Below, one piece after another: positions 38,821 to 49,801 of a stretch of DNA of 64,000 bases. The position numbers were made by a program, and so were the translations under genes. The stretch's first letter is position 1. Every line of letters begins with the position of its first letter. Source of the DNA: Paraspadella gotoi (lineage: Eukaryota; Chaetognatha); contig CM119266.1 of assembly GCA_051294375.1 (NCBI GenBank), positions 17,974,087-18,038,086 of the forward strand. Direction: 5' to 3'. The notes below the pieces were generated by a model. It saw nothing but the letters and a program-made list of their open reading frames with translations. It made no database searches and had not been told where the DNA came from.

Positions 38821-41800
38821 ATGAGCGAGGAAGCGTCGACAGCACCCTGCCCGGAAATGTCTCGTCAGAATCTCCTAGATGCTTTGGTGGACGAATCCAA
38901 GGGCGACTCGAGCATCCTCGACCTCGAAGGCGGCGACGACCTCCTGGACGACGACGACGACCCCTCTCGTCCGCGCCGGCGTCATCTCCAGTTCAAAGGC
39001 TCGACGGCGCGCTTGACGTCGACGCCGGGCGCCCCCTCGCCACCGCGGCTCGACGCCAACGCCAACAAGGTCATGAACCTGACCTTCGGCCTCGGAGTGG
39101 GCTGCGGCGCCGAGGAAGAGTTGGATGCGGGGCTGATCGATGTCACCTTCGACGCGGGAGTCGGAAAGGCGGAAAGCCAAGTCGAGGACGAAGCTAAAGA
39201 AAATCATAATCCGAAGTGAGTAGTAGTTGTTGTTCTTTGCTGCTTTTATTGGTCATGTGCTCGTTATAACTTACGAGGTTAATCTCATTTAAGATCATAT
39301 TTCTTCAATCTTCACAACTTTGCATTGCTCTGAAGAAGGCTTGTTGTATAAAAGTTAAAACGTGTTCGTTTTTGAAGTTTTTTTACTTTTTAGTAAACAA
39401 TTAAAAAACTTACCGTTCTAACTTCAACGAAGAAAAAGCTATCGCTTACCAAGCAGTAACATGTGATTTTTTCACTTGGTAATTTTCGGCTCAGTTGCAT
39501 CTTCGTCGTTTTCGACTTCGTCGTATGTCTTTTTTTAGTCGGAAGTTAAAAGTTTCCCTCTTCGATCTTCTATCGTTTAAGGTTCGTAAAGAGTTGGGTA
39601 ACTGGAAATCAGATGGACGTGACCGACCTGCGTCGATGCCTCGAGGACCTGAGGGGCGATTCTCCCGTGCCACGTCTGCCCAAGATGAAGACTCGGATCG
39701 GTAAGGCGAAGGGTGATTGGTGATAGTGAATGTGGGTGGATTGTGGGTGTGGTAGATGCCATAGGTTTTCAAATTTGATAATCTGAAACGGGGAGGCCTC
39801 TCGCTCGACAAGTAAGGGGCTGCGGCTTTTCCTGACCCTTTGCTCCTGATTCATGGAAACGAGACAAGACGGACATGGAAAACGGGACTGAAACTTCTGG
39901 TTGGGACGGGGACTTTTGACTTGAGCCATAGAACCCTTTGGAAGAAGCTTTTCTTCTGCCATAATTTAAAGTTGGCAATAAGTATACATATTACATATTT
40001 AATATTTATCTGCTAGTGCTGAAGTATCATGTACAGAAGGCTTTTGAAAACTACTGAATAGAATTTAATGAATTTTTGCATGCGGAGTAACAGTATCGAG
40101 GCGAATTTTTTTACATTCCACCCCTAAGCTGAGATAAGGGGCCCTGAGGGGGCAGCCCCTGAGGGCCACAAATGGTCAAAGATTTTTTTTCAAATTTTTT
40201 TATTATTTTGTTTTAAACAGTTGGACAGACGTTTACTCTTTCACAAAAACGTATTTATTACCTCAAAAATATTCATTTACCTTAATTTTTAGCTTCATGA
40301 ACATCAGCAGTTAAAGTCAGATTAGGAATAATTTGGGGAAATTGGAAGTAAAACGATGAACCATGCATCTTCAACCATGCAATTATTCAATTATTGCAAA
40401 TTTATCAATTTTAGTTCTAAAATGTTTTTTTCTTATGTTTAAAACGTCAATGCACCTGATGCTACTAAAAAAAAAAAAATTTGCATTTTTTGGCCCCCCA
40501 GGGGTCCACCCCCAGGGCCCTGTATCTCTTGTCAGGGGTTGAATATCGAAATTCGACTCGATAGTTCCATTTATATAGTCATTTATTAAATTCGATTCGG
40601 TAGTTTGGTGGGAACAGATTCTGGTCACAAAAAAAGGGGTACTACATTTTATAATATGAAGCCTTCTGTATGACGGGAGAGAAAGATCAACAGATTATCA
40701 AATCTAACGCAGGACCTTCGACGATGGAATTGATGTCGATGGCCAATTTCGATGACATCGTCGAAGCCGGAGTCGCAGGCGTCGTCATCACCAAAGGCCT
40801 CGTCAACGACATCGACCAAAGACTCGTGAGTCGGAATGAGTACCGTTACATTCATTCGTTTCATTGGAAAAAGTTGATGTCATTTCAATCCATTCTCCAT
40901 ATTAATAATTCAATATTTTTTATTTGTCAAATACGTTATTTTTTATTTTAAGGCGAAACTTCGCGAATTTCCTCATAAGGACATCGAAGATGAGGCACTC
41001 GACATTTACCCGTCGTCTCAAGACGAATGGTAAGGATGGGGACATGAATTGGTGGTAGATTTGTGACGAATATATGAAAAAAATGCGGCGAATTGAAGGC
41101 AAATCTGTGAGGAATTCGTCAGAAATGGTGTTTGTCTTGCGGAGAAAGCCTTTTAATTTAAATGTCTCTTCAACCCAGCGACGAAGACGATGAGCTACTA
41201 CTAACGCCGATCGTTGCTCCCGAAGTCGAATCACCGCCGCTCAGGTTTCGTCAGAGGCGAGGAACTTTCGTTATAGTCGAAGACGATGAAGAAAAAGGAG
41301 ACGAAAATCGTGACGGCAAAGTGGTTGATGACGCCGATGACGTCCCAGTTCGTATCTGTTTTACATCGCTGATTGCGCGAATGTCTCTACATGGCGGGCC
41401 AAAATTGAACACTCTTTATAACATCTGGTTCACTCAAAAAAAAAAAAAAAACAAAAAAAAAATCCCTAATTTTTCACTTTTTTAATTTAAATATTTTTTA
41501 TTTTAAAATAAATTTTATTAAAAAAATTACATAAAAATATTTTATATTGATATAAATTATTTAATTTTTAATTTGTATGAACTGAGTGCATTAATAAAAA
41601 GAAATAAACAAATATTAAAAAATATATAAAAATTGATAAAAATATGCTAATTAATTTGATATTTAAATTCTATTATTTGAAATTTTGAGCGATTGAATCA
41701 TTAAGCCAGAACAAAATGGTTGATATTTATTCAATAATTTAATATTAAATCAATTTAAAAAGTATTATGAAAAAGGTAAATATATAATTTTAAAAATATT

Positions 41801-44049
41801 TACTCATTATAAAGGTAGTTTCTTACTTTCCTGCATCTAAAGAAAATATTTAAAATATTATTTAATCAATATTAGCAGAAAAAATTATTTGATTATCGCA
41901 ACGAATTTTATTATTAAGCAGACATGTTTCGAACAGTAGTTCTGTTCTTCTTCAGTGCATAAACATTTTTAAAATTACAAATTGGTGAGGTTCACAAATT
42001 GAGTTAAGAGAGAGAGAGTGTGTTTAAAGCTTCCAACATAGATTTGAGGGAAGGGTAAGTTAGATGGAGAGGACAGCTGAGGGATAGAGGTGAAAGGAAA
42101 TGAATGGTCAAATAGAGAGAATAACAGATGCAGACTGCAGAGGTAATAAATTAAGAGTTTACATTTAAACAATGTATAACCAATTTAAATGAGAAATAAA
42201 TTGCTAATGAGATAAACAAAAACAGAAACTTGAACTTTATACTAAATATGTGAAATAGAATGAAAGTGAAATTTAATTTGAAATTAGGAAGCTCAAAGTG
42301 AACTGATCCCCTACCCCTTTAAATGGCCGTCAGGTGAGGGTCAGTGGCAGATTAGGATTGGTCATTGGGATGGTCATTAGCCTGTGACTGGGAAGTATCC
42401 GGGATAAGACCGAGAGCAACCCTTATGTCGACCAAGCCTGAGTTCACCCCTGCAACCTACCCTCTCCTCTGCTGAGGAGGCGGACCTGGTCCCCTTCTTG
42501 CCTGGGTGGGCGCCCGGGGTGAGGAGAGTCATCCCGATTCCCGAGTTGCTACAGCTGAGGATGCGGAGAGGAGCCATGAAGAATCCCGGTTCCATTTGGA
42601 ACCATAAATTGATTAATCTTTTTTTAAAAAAATATAATTTTTATGTATAATTCAATAACGAAAAATCGTAAAAAGTTGGGAGAGGTCTCAAATTAAAGCT
42701 TATGTTTTGTAGATAATGATAGACATAAAAATTCAAATTGTAAGCACACACACAAAAATAATGAATAAATATTTTTTCTAAATTTTTTTAAAATTTAACA
42801 GTTCATAGCTTCTGAACAAAACTAAAAAACTAATACCTATTTACGCCAATAGAAAGTACAAAGTTTACTCTAGTGGATTTTGTCGGTTTTATACTTTATT
42901 TTACATTATTTTCAAAGTTATAAAGGGAAAATAAAAAAAATGTAACTTAAAGATGCCGAGAATTCGGTTTTTTAAACATCAATAATTGGAAAAGTATTTT
43001 TTGTATTTTTAAGAATAAAGTATGTAAAATGTTTTTGCAAATTTTGAAGAGTTGCAAGCACTTATTGATCGATTTAAAAAAAAAGATAAAAAAAAAATAG
43101 TAGCATATAAGGGACTAATTTGTACTATAGTGCTAAATTCGGTAAAAAAGTTTTAAAAATTTGCTAAGGCCTAGTGGGCAATAGACCTACGTTTAGACTA
43201 TTTTATGTTAAAATATCAGCTCATTGGACGTAAAAATAGAAGAATTATTTCATCCCTGGAAAAAGGACACTCTACGCTTCGAGTACTATATATATTTGAG
43301 AGAACTTCTAGTTTTCAACCTGTTCCGGCCTAATACATATATCTCTCTGTCTCCTCCATTCATTTATTCAAAACCTCCCCAAACAAATCCCTCCTCTTTC
43401 TTCAGGCTCTGAGTCTGACGGTCGAGAAGCAAAAACCCTCGATCGTCCACAAATCGGGGACCTTAAATCCCAAGAGACTGGACCTACCCTCCGGCGACGT
43501 GGAGCGTCCGCCCGTCTGCCCCAAGCGCATCCTCAACGAGACCTTCGACGGCGCCGCCAATGATGAAGACGCCACCGAAGACTGTCAAGGCGTTGACCTC
43601 AACTCGACGCGGACGATTGCTCCGTCATCGTCCCCGTCCGTCCAACCACGCCTTGAGCGCCTTCCTCGTTCCAGAGTTTCCAGCGGCGCCGATGGCGTGG
43701 CGCGTTTCTGCGCCGCCGCAGCTGCGTCGACCTCGAGGGTCGCCGCCGACGCCGCCGAGGGTTCTTCCGAAACTTCAATTTCCCGTTCCGCCAACGCAAA
43801 ACCCCCGCGCTCGTCCTTTGGCGTCAAGGGATCCGCCGGGACCGCTACCGTAATTAAAGGACGCGCTTCGCTTCCATCGGGGCGTGGACGGGCTGCCGCA
43901 GCTCCGACGGTGGGAGATCCATCTTCGTTGTCGTTGATTTCCAAGAGAATCAACCGAGCGAAACCGAAGATGATTTCGCCGCCAAAGAAGATGAGAGTCA
44001 GCGACGACGGAGACGCCCTTGACATGATGGAGACCGCGTCAGTGGCAAG
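38821..44049 (+). CDS. Unidentified acidic protein with KEN box, first six exons (3' end not found)
   Basis: I cannot assign a family. Exons in phase: 38821-39215, 39582-39700, 40713-40825, 40953-41029, 41179 to about 41244, and 43406 (or 43414) to 44049, where a GTGAGT donor shows that the gene continues. Exon 1 encodes an acidic stretch (LLDDDDDPSRPRRRH), a conserved-looking NKVMNLTFGLG, and KEN at residues 126-128. Exon 2 encodes FVKSWVTGNQMDVTDLRRCL, where RRCL fits the RxxL destruction box. Exon 6 is Ala/Ser-rich with basic runs (PKRILNETFDG, ISPPKKMRVSDD). KEN plus RxxL is what substrates of the anaphase-promoting complex carry, so a cell-cycle role is a reasonable guess only. The end of exon 5 is uncertain: AG/GTTTCG at 41244 joined to 43414 keeps the frame, as do other choices. 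Confidence 0.6.
40032..40670. repeat. CAGAAGG-family palindromic element, copy 3
   Basis: Starts TACAGAAGG at 40032, lacks the next ~60 bp of the left terminal repeat, and ends TGAAGCCTTCTGTA at 40670. It lies in the intron whose acceptor is at 40712, so its right end is only 42 bp from the exon. It includes about 70 bp (about 40303-40380) absent from the 26-kb copy. Confidence 0.7.
41919..41959 (-). ncRNA. Hammerhead ribozyme-like motif
   Basis: On the minus strand: GCA, core CTGAAGA (fits CUGANGA), A, stem II GAACAG/CTGTTC with a 5-nt loop, GAA, palindromic ACATGT, C, then TGC. Stem I is GCA/TGC (3 bp), stem II is 6 bp, and the cleavage triplet is the canonical GUC. A very short palindromic stem III is the minimal form known from retroelement-borne hammerheads. 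It lies in the long intron before exon 6 of the KEN-box gene. Confidence 0.6.
42360..42605 (+). repeat. Fragment related to the DIRS-like element end
   Basis: The GC-rich block ends CCATGAAGAATCCCGG followed by TTCCATTTGGAACCA, matching the right end of the 49-51 kb element (51642-51667). The rest does not match that copy, so it may be a related subfamily or a chimera. Confidence 0.45.
42606..43175 (+). repeat. Solo arm of the 54972-58123 palindromic family
   Basis: It matches the right arm of that element in order: TTGGGAGAGGTCTCAAATTA, TTTACGCCAATAGAAAG, CTTATTGATCGATTT, ATTTGTACTATAGTGC, and ends TTGCTAAGGCCTA. There is no inverted partner nearby. Confidence 0.8.
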
Positions 44050-44550
44050 GTGAGTTGGCACTGTAGCAATTTTATTTTTTTTATCGTCGCAATCGCGGCA
44101 ATAAGTGGCGTCGTCGTTGTCGGCGTTCCAAATTATAGATCGCCTTTTTTATGATTAAATTTGGGTGTATGAAGCTGAAAATTTATATACAGCTTCTCAT
44201 CATCGATGTGCTTAAAATTGAGTCTGGACAGTTATTAAATATGTTTTGTTTACGTTTTATCATAAAAACAAATTTTATTTCTTATATTTTCTTATTTCTT
44301 TCTCTCTCTCTTTTCTCTTTTAATTATATGTCTCTCTCCCTCTCTCTTTTCCCTAGTCACTGATTCATAAACAAAGGGGAAAAAAACGAGTCTGCAGCTG
44401 GCTCTGCAGGGGCGTATTCTTTTTCTCTTTTCTCCTGCTGCTTCTGCTGCTGCCTTTTGATTTCTTTATCTGCAGCTGGCTCTGTAGTGGCTTTTTCTTT
44501 TCTCTCTTTTCTACTGCTGCTTCTGCTGCTGCCTTTTTGATTTATTTCTT

Positions 44551-44608
<58 letters not shown>

Positions 44609-46590
44609 GAATAATTTTTTCCCTATAAAAACTTTTATTATCGCCATTTATTCCCAAATTTACATCCGAGATTTTCGTGGATTTTTTTTCCTAAATATTT
44701 TAAATATCAATCAGAATAATATTTTTTTTCAATATATATTTATTACTTTATTATTTTATTTTACTTTACTTCATTTTACTTCACCTTAGTCTTTACTTCA
44801 CTTCGTCAGTCTGATTCAAGTTTCACTTTGTCTTTTGTCTGGGAATGTTGACAGCATTCAATCAAACTGCTCGCTTATGCGGGCTAAAAGTAAAACAAAA
44901 GTACCTTCAATAATGTTTCTCCAGACTTAGCACTTGCTTAAAATTATACTTGAAAATAAGTTATTTTGCTGTTTTATATTTATTATTCTTTTTTTTTTCT
45001 GTTTATAAATTAATTTTCTTTCTAAAATTTGATTTTTTGAGTGTCAAATTTTTTCGTCAATCCTGTTTTTTCTTATGTAGGACTAAGCTCTGACGAAAAA
45101 AGCCAGAGGTTTTTTTAATATATTCTTTTACCGGCCAATGTAGAATAATGGCAATATTGCTATTGTTAAGTTTCAAAAAAATCCGTTCATAAATATAGAA
45201 AATATTAACACAAAATCTTCGGAAAATCCACCCCTTCATTGGAAGATTTTCGCCATAGAAGAATTTTCCCGAATCTGACTCCCGGTTGAAAACTCTTAGA
45301 ATTCCGATCGTAAGCTCCTCTTTTACTTTTACTTTAAATAAAAATTTCACCAAAATGGACTAATTCACTTTTCCATGATCGTTTCATATTAAAATAACTA
45401 AATAAAATGTAAAGAAAAATTTTGAGAGCCCTTCAGACATATGGCTATCGGATTTCTGTATTCGAAGTTTATTGTAAAATCACAACATGCCTTAAATGCG
45501 TTTAATATTGTAATGAAGTTGAGAAATCCCTTTATTTTATATAGAAAAATTAAGATGAAATTTTTTTCCTGAGCAGACCAGTCCATTTAAATCTGATGGT
45601 TTGATGTCAAAATGATGGTTAATCATAAAGAGAAAAAAAATGCGAGCCCTTCAGATGCAACAGGATCTGAATCGAGTCTTTTTACATCAATGTTTCATCG
45701 GAACTTTTCCCAGGACCGTTTATATTGTTTTGTAGTCAGATTTGAACGAAAATCTCCATTGAAAAAATCTTCCTCGATCTCTAAAACGACGTCGACTCCT
45801 ATCTTATGCGATTGCGACGATCCTTATGCTTTTAAGATTTTTTTTGATATATTCTTGTACCAGCCGATGTAGAATGATGATTTTTCTTTGAGCCTTTCCA
45901 GCTATTTACTATTGTTACTAGTAATTCGGAATAGGGGTAATTTGGAACACTGACACTTAAAATTAAGTAAAAAAAATTTGTACCAAAATTTTAAAATTTT
46001 TTTAGATATTTGACCAACTGAAGAGACAGTGATTATTGATATATGTTAATGACAGAACCGTTTAATATAAGCAGTCCCTGAGCTTCGGATCAGGCTGTAA
46101 CACCGAGTTACAGGCGGGTTAAGCGCCCCGTCCCTCTTAACTGCTAGGCGGCCACCGGGCTAGAACCCCGGACCTTTGGGTTGGTAGGCGAATGACTTGC
46201 CTCCGGCACCAATGGCCGCTGATGAACGGTTGGTGGATTTTAGTCCACCATACAACTTTACTTTCCAATTCCAAGACTACTAGTCAATTTTTGTCTTTTA
46301 GTAGTTTTCAAGCCTCGGTCACAGTCATATTTGGGGTAATGATTATGGAATATTAATATAAGATAGACGAGACTACTAATTTTTATTTATGCAAATTGAC
46401 CAAATTATATCAGTTGACCAAATATTGCAAGTTGACCAAATATTGCAAGTTTGTATTGGCGCAGCTACTGATAATGATTGATAGATTAATTGATTCATAG
46501 GTTTTTTTATAGATTTCTTAAAAAGAATGTTATGATTTGTAATATTACGATTCGTTAAGATCACATATTGAAAGTTGCTTAATTATCATA
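44050..46590. other. Non-coding region with simple repeats
   Basis: It contains CT-rich microsatellites (44290-44350; 44545-44610) and two related blocks rich in TTCTGCTGCTGCC and CTGCAGCTGGCTCT (44390-44530), a short tandem duplication of about 80-90 bp. 45060-45870 holds two loosely related segments (GACTCGATTCAGATCC-like and TATATTCTT plus ACCGGCCAATGTAGAAT/ACCAGCCGATGTAGAAT), probably inverted or direct repeat remnants. A terminal motif GGGGTAATTTGGAACAC is at 45934. No exon is recognised. Confidence 0.4.
46148..46219 (-). other. tRNA-like 72-nt fold (SINE head or tRNA pseudogene)
   Basis: On the minus strand, 72 nt are framed by GCGGCCA and TGGCCGC, a perfect 7-bp acceptor-like stem. 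Near the 3' side CCGGG/CCCGG closes a 7-nt loop containing GGTTCTAGCC, close to a tRNA B box. The D and anticodon arms are not normal and the A box is poor, so it is not a functional tRNA as it stands. The surrounding 46075-46250 is GC-rich and may be the body of a tRNA-derived SINE. Confidence 0.35.
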
Positions 46591-46734
46591 GGCAGATCCG
46601 ACATTGTTTGCTCAAACTTGTTTATCTATTGTTATTGAATAATTTTTCAAAAGTGAGAACATGGTATTAAAAATCATTTTAAGCACTTCTAAATATAATA
46701 TTTTTAATTTTTTATATATAAAACATTAATGAAC

Positions 46735-46858
46735 ATCTATGAATATCTATGAATATCTATTTATAATTTTTAATGAATTTATTTATAATGAATATCTATG
46801 AATATCTATTTATAATTTATTTATAATGAATATCTATGAATATCTATTTATAATTTTT
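46735..46858 (+). repeat. AT-rich tandem repeat (GAATATCTATGAATATC)
   Basis: Three imperfect units of 40-50 bp containing GAATATCTATGAATATC and TATTTATAATTT. Confidence 0.8.
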
Positions 46859-46902
46859 TGTAATATTATAAAAAATTATATGTTCCGAATTACCCCAGGG
46901 TG

Positions 46903-47070
46903 GGGTAATTCGGAACACTTTTCAATTTAAAAAAAAAGAGAAAGAGAAAAACGACTGCATCAACCACAGTGGGGACACTTTTCTAGATATATCACAGGAA
47001 AATTTTTTTTGCAAAATATATTTACCTTGCAAAAAATTTGATTACTTCAAAAAGTGTTCCGAATTACCCC
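46903..47070. repeat. 168-bp MITE with GGGGTAATTCGGAACAC ends
   Basis: Ends GGGGTAATTCGGAACACTTT at 46903 and the exact inverse AAAGTGTTCCGAATTACCCC ending at 47070. It is preceded by another inverse end (GTTCCGAATTACCCC, 46882-46896), so insertions of this family are stacked. Confidence 0.75.
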
Positions 47071-47084
47071 GCACTACCTACTTG

Positions 47085-47520
47085 TTTGTTTCATTTTGAC
47101 GGTCTTATTGAGTGCAAATGCAAAGTTTTATTGGTAAAAGTAATTTTAACAGTCAAATAATTTTAACACTTGAAACCGAAAGCGAGTCATTTTTTTAAAA
47201 ACAAATTGCGTTAAAAAACAACCAAAAGTCGTGGTCGCTCCTCATATTTGGTTGTGCACGGTTTCATCCTAAACACAACAGGCAGCAGCAGCATATGACG
47301 CAAAACGGCATGCCCGTGCAGCAGCACATGCACATCTTATTGCATTAATTGAAAAAAAAAAAAATTAGTATTGAATCTACAATGCAATAGTAAAAGATTT
47401 TACTTACTATAAACCATATAGTGACAATTCCTAGACCTCCTTCATTATGGCTGTGATGTGTTTCTTGTTGTATGACCACCTGTAGTCATGGGGTTTATTA
47501 TTTGCTTTGCCTTTAAGATG
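47085..47520 (+). repeat. Duplicated module, copy 1
   Basis: About 440 bp, directly repeated at 51845-52310. It includes AGTTTTATTG, TAATTTTAACAGTCAAATAA, TTTCATCCTAAACACAACAG and the unusually GC-rich core GGCAGCAGCAGCATATGACG to CAGCACATGCACATC (47281-47337). Confidence 0.85.
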
Positions 47521-48159
47521 AATCTCTAAATAAAAACTTTTTAAAAATGGTTCACAAAGATTTTTGGGGCTTTCAGTTAAAAAAAAATATTAAGATAATT
47601 ATTAACTTAAAAAACTATTAAAATCTATAAAATATTTTTTTTACCATGATTAAAATAGGTTATCCTTAAAAAATAGTAAAATATGATTTGTAAATATTAA
47701 AAAAAAATTTAGATATTTTAGCTCAACACCCCTGGCTTGAGCTAAAAACTAATATTTTTTGTTTATGAATGTTTTAAAAACAGTTAAATATGATAATTAA
47801 CTTGATTAAAAATTATTTTATTAAAAAATTAACTTAAAAATATTTTGGCTCAACACCCCTGGCTTGGGCGAAAAAGTATTTTTTAGATCAAATTTTCTTG
47901 GTTAAAAAGAGCTTAGTTTGAGCAAACAATGTCGGATCTGCCAACAATTATTAGCGGTTAAAGTTAGTTAATTAAAGTTAATTAACTAGGCAATTAATTA
48001 ATTTGATCCAAAATGTTTGTTTTTAGGTTTTTTCGTCACTGACCACGTCAAAAGCAACGACAACGATGACAATAATGCCAATAACGATTGACTTGATTGA
48101 TTGATTAATTAAATAATTAATTGATTAATTGAATAACTGATTAATTATTGACTGATTAA

Positions 48160-48660
48160 TACATCTTGCATTTATATTTAATATAAAAAGAAAAAACACA
48201 ATCAATTAGTGAAATAGGTTTTTTCCATTTAAACTCATTTCCACTCGGATGATTCCATCGAAATCCTATCCACATAAAAAATTTCAAGTCAATCTCTCCA
48301 TCCACTCGAGTAATTGGCGTTCAAATAGTGAAAGATTTTTTTGTTTTTTTCATAGTTTTTTTATTTAAACTCATTTCTACTCGCACGATTCCATCAAAAC
48401 TTTATATCCAGCTCAATCACACACTTCCCTACCCACACACAAAATTTCATTTCAATCCATCCATCCAAACACGAGTAATTGGAGTTTTTTACAAAGGTAA
48501 GACAGACGGACATCATATTTTTTTTTGCATAATTAATCATAATTCGATGTTCTGACATGATATAAGTGAATGCCCGACATGATTGAGGGGGCGGACCGAC
48601 GGACCGTCAAAGTGGATTATAGAGTCGGGATCTGCTGTAAGAAGATCCGACTAAAAAACA
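48160..48660 (+). repeat. Interspersed repeat, copy 2 (see 15590-16060)
   Basis: Shares long segments with the KLHL-intron copy, including GAATGCCCGACATGATTG against GAATGCCCGACAAGATTG and the end CTGCTGTAAGAAGATCC. Confidence 0.6.
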
Positions 48661-49801
48661 TTGATAACGTTAAAAAAAAATTTTTTAAATTTTTTTTTCT
48701 TAGGGGTCACCTTGACTCCAATAATTGATTTTCCTAGAGTATAGGAATAAAACCCTTTGAGATTAATAATGTATGTTTTAAACCTTTTTTCTCTTGCAGT
48801 ATAATAATGGCTTTTTTATCAAATTATTATGCAGTCCAAATAATATTATAATATTTTTTATTTGAAGTTAATATGAATTGAGACAGGCTTTCAAATCTTT
48901 TATGATAATATTCATGAACAAGAACGGAAATTCAAATGTGAGTTGCGCAACAGTGACTTTCTTAGTCTGTGTATGTTTGACGCGCACTGCATCAGAATCT
49001 TGTCCTTTATTCTTTAAAGTTTTAGTATTTCCAAAAGGTGGCGCTAGCTGTCACATTTTTTGTCTTAACAAATCAGCAACCAACTATAAGTGAGTTATGA
49101 GCATTTTTAATATAAGTAGGACAGACTGACGGACTGACATACCTAAAGACCGACTGACCGACGGAAAAGTGACTGCAGCGCAACTATAAATTTTAAGTTT
49201 TGGTTCCAAACCCCTTTTTCTATAGTTCGAAATATTTAGTTCTATCATGTAGTTCTTCCCCACCAACAAAGTGAGCATCTGCTCTGCAAACGCGACATCT
49301 CCCGAGAGAAAAACGAAGAGGAAACCTCCTCTTCCCCGCCTTCTTTTCCCCCTCCCGTACGCTACCTCAGTATGCCGACACGAGACAGAATCACTTCTTC
49401 TGTTCGCGCTTTTGCGCTCACAGTCTCCCGGCTTTTTTCAAAAATATTTTTGATTATTTTGTTGAATAATTCTGCATATTTTTTCGTTTCTCTTTTTATT
49501 TTGGAGTTTAGAATACAGATATTCTTCAACACGTGGCGGTTTGAAGTTCTCTCTTCGCGACCGCCATCTTGTCTTCGTTGTGCGTGGCTTCGGAGGGAAG
49601 AGCCTTGACTCGGCCCTCTCGCTTGCCCTCGACGCACCCTGCGCGGCTGCGGGGGGAAGAGCTGTGACTCGGCCCTCTTGTTTGCCCAGTGCGCACAGTA
49701 CGGCTGCAGGGGGGAAGAACTATGTTTTCGGCCCCCTTGTTTGTCCAGTACTCTCCATTTTTTTTGGACTGAGGCGCGTGTTTTTCAACTCGACTACCCT
49801 C

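Larger units (their letters stand above)
46591..47942. repeat. TIR element with GGCAGATCCGACATTG ends
   Basis: Terminal inverted repeats of about 27 bp: GGCAGATCCGACATTGTTTG at 46591 and its inverse ending CAATGTCGGATCTGCC at 47942. Similar single ends occur at 61504-61530 and, decayed, near 37275. The interior contains a 168-bp TIR element, an imperfect tandem repeat and a duplicated module. No transposase frame is visible. Confidence 0.65.

Noticed and set aside
45934-46896. Possible 963-bp element between two GGGGTAATT-type ends
   Set aside because: It overlaps the better supported TIR element 46591-47942, so the two ends probably come from different insertions.
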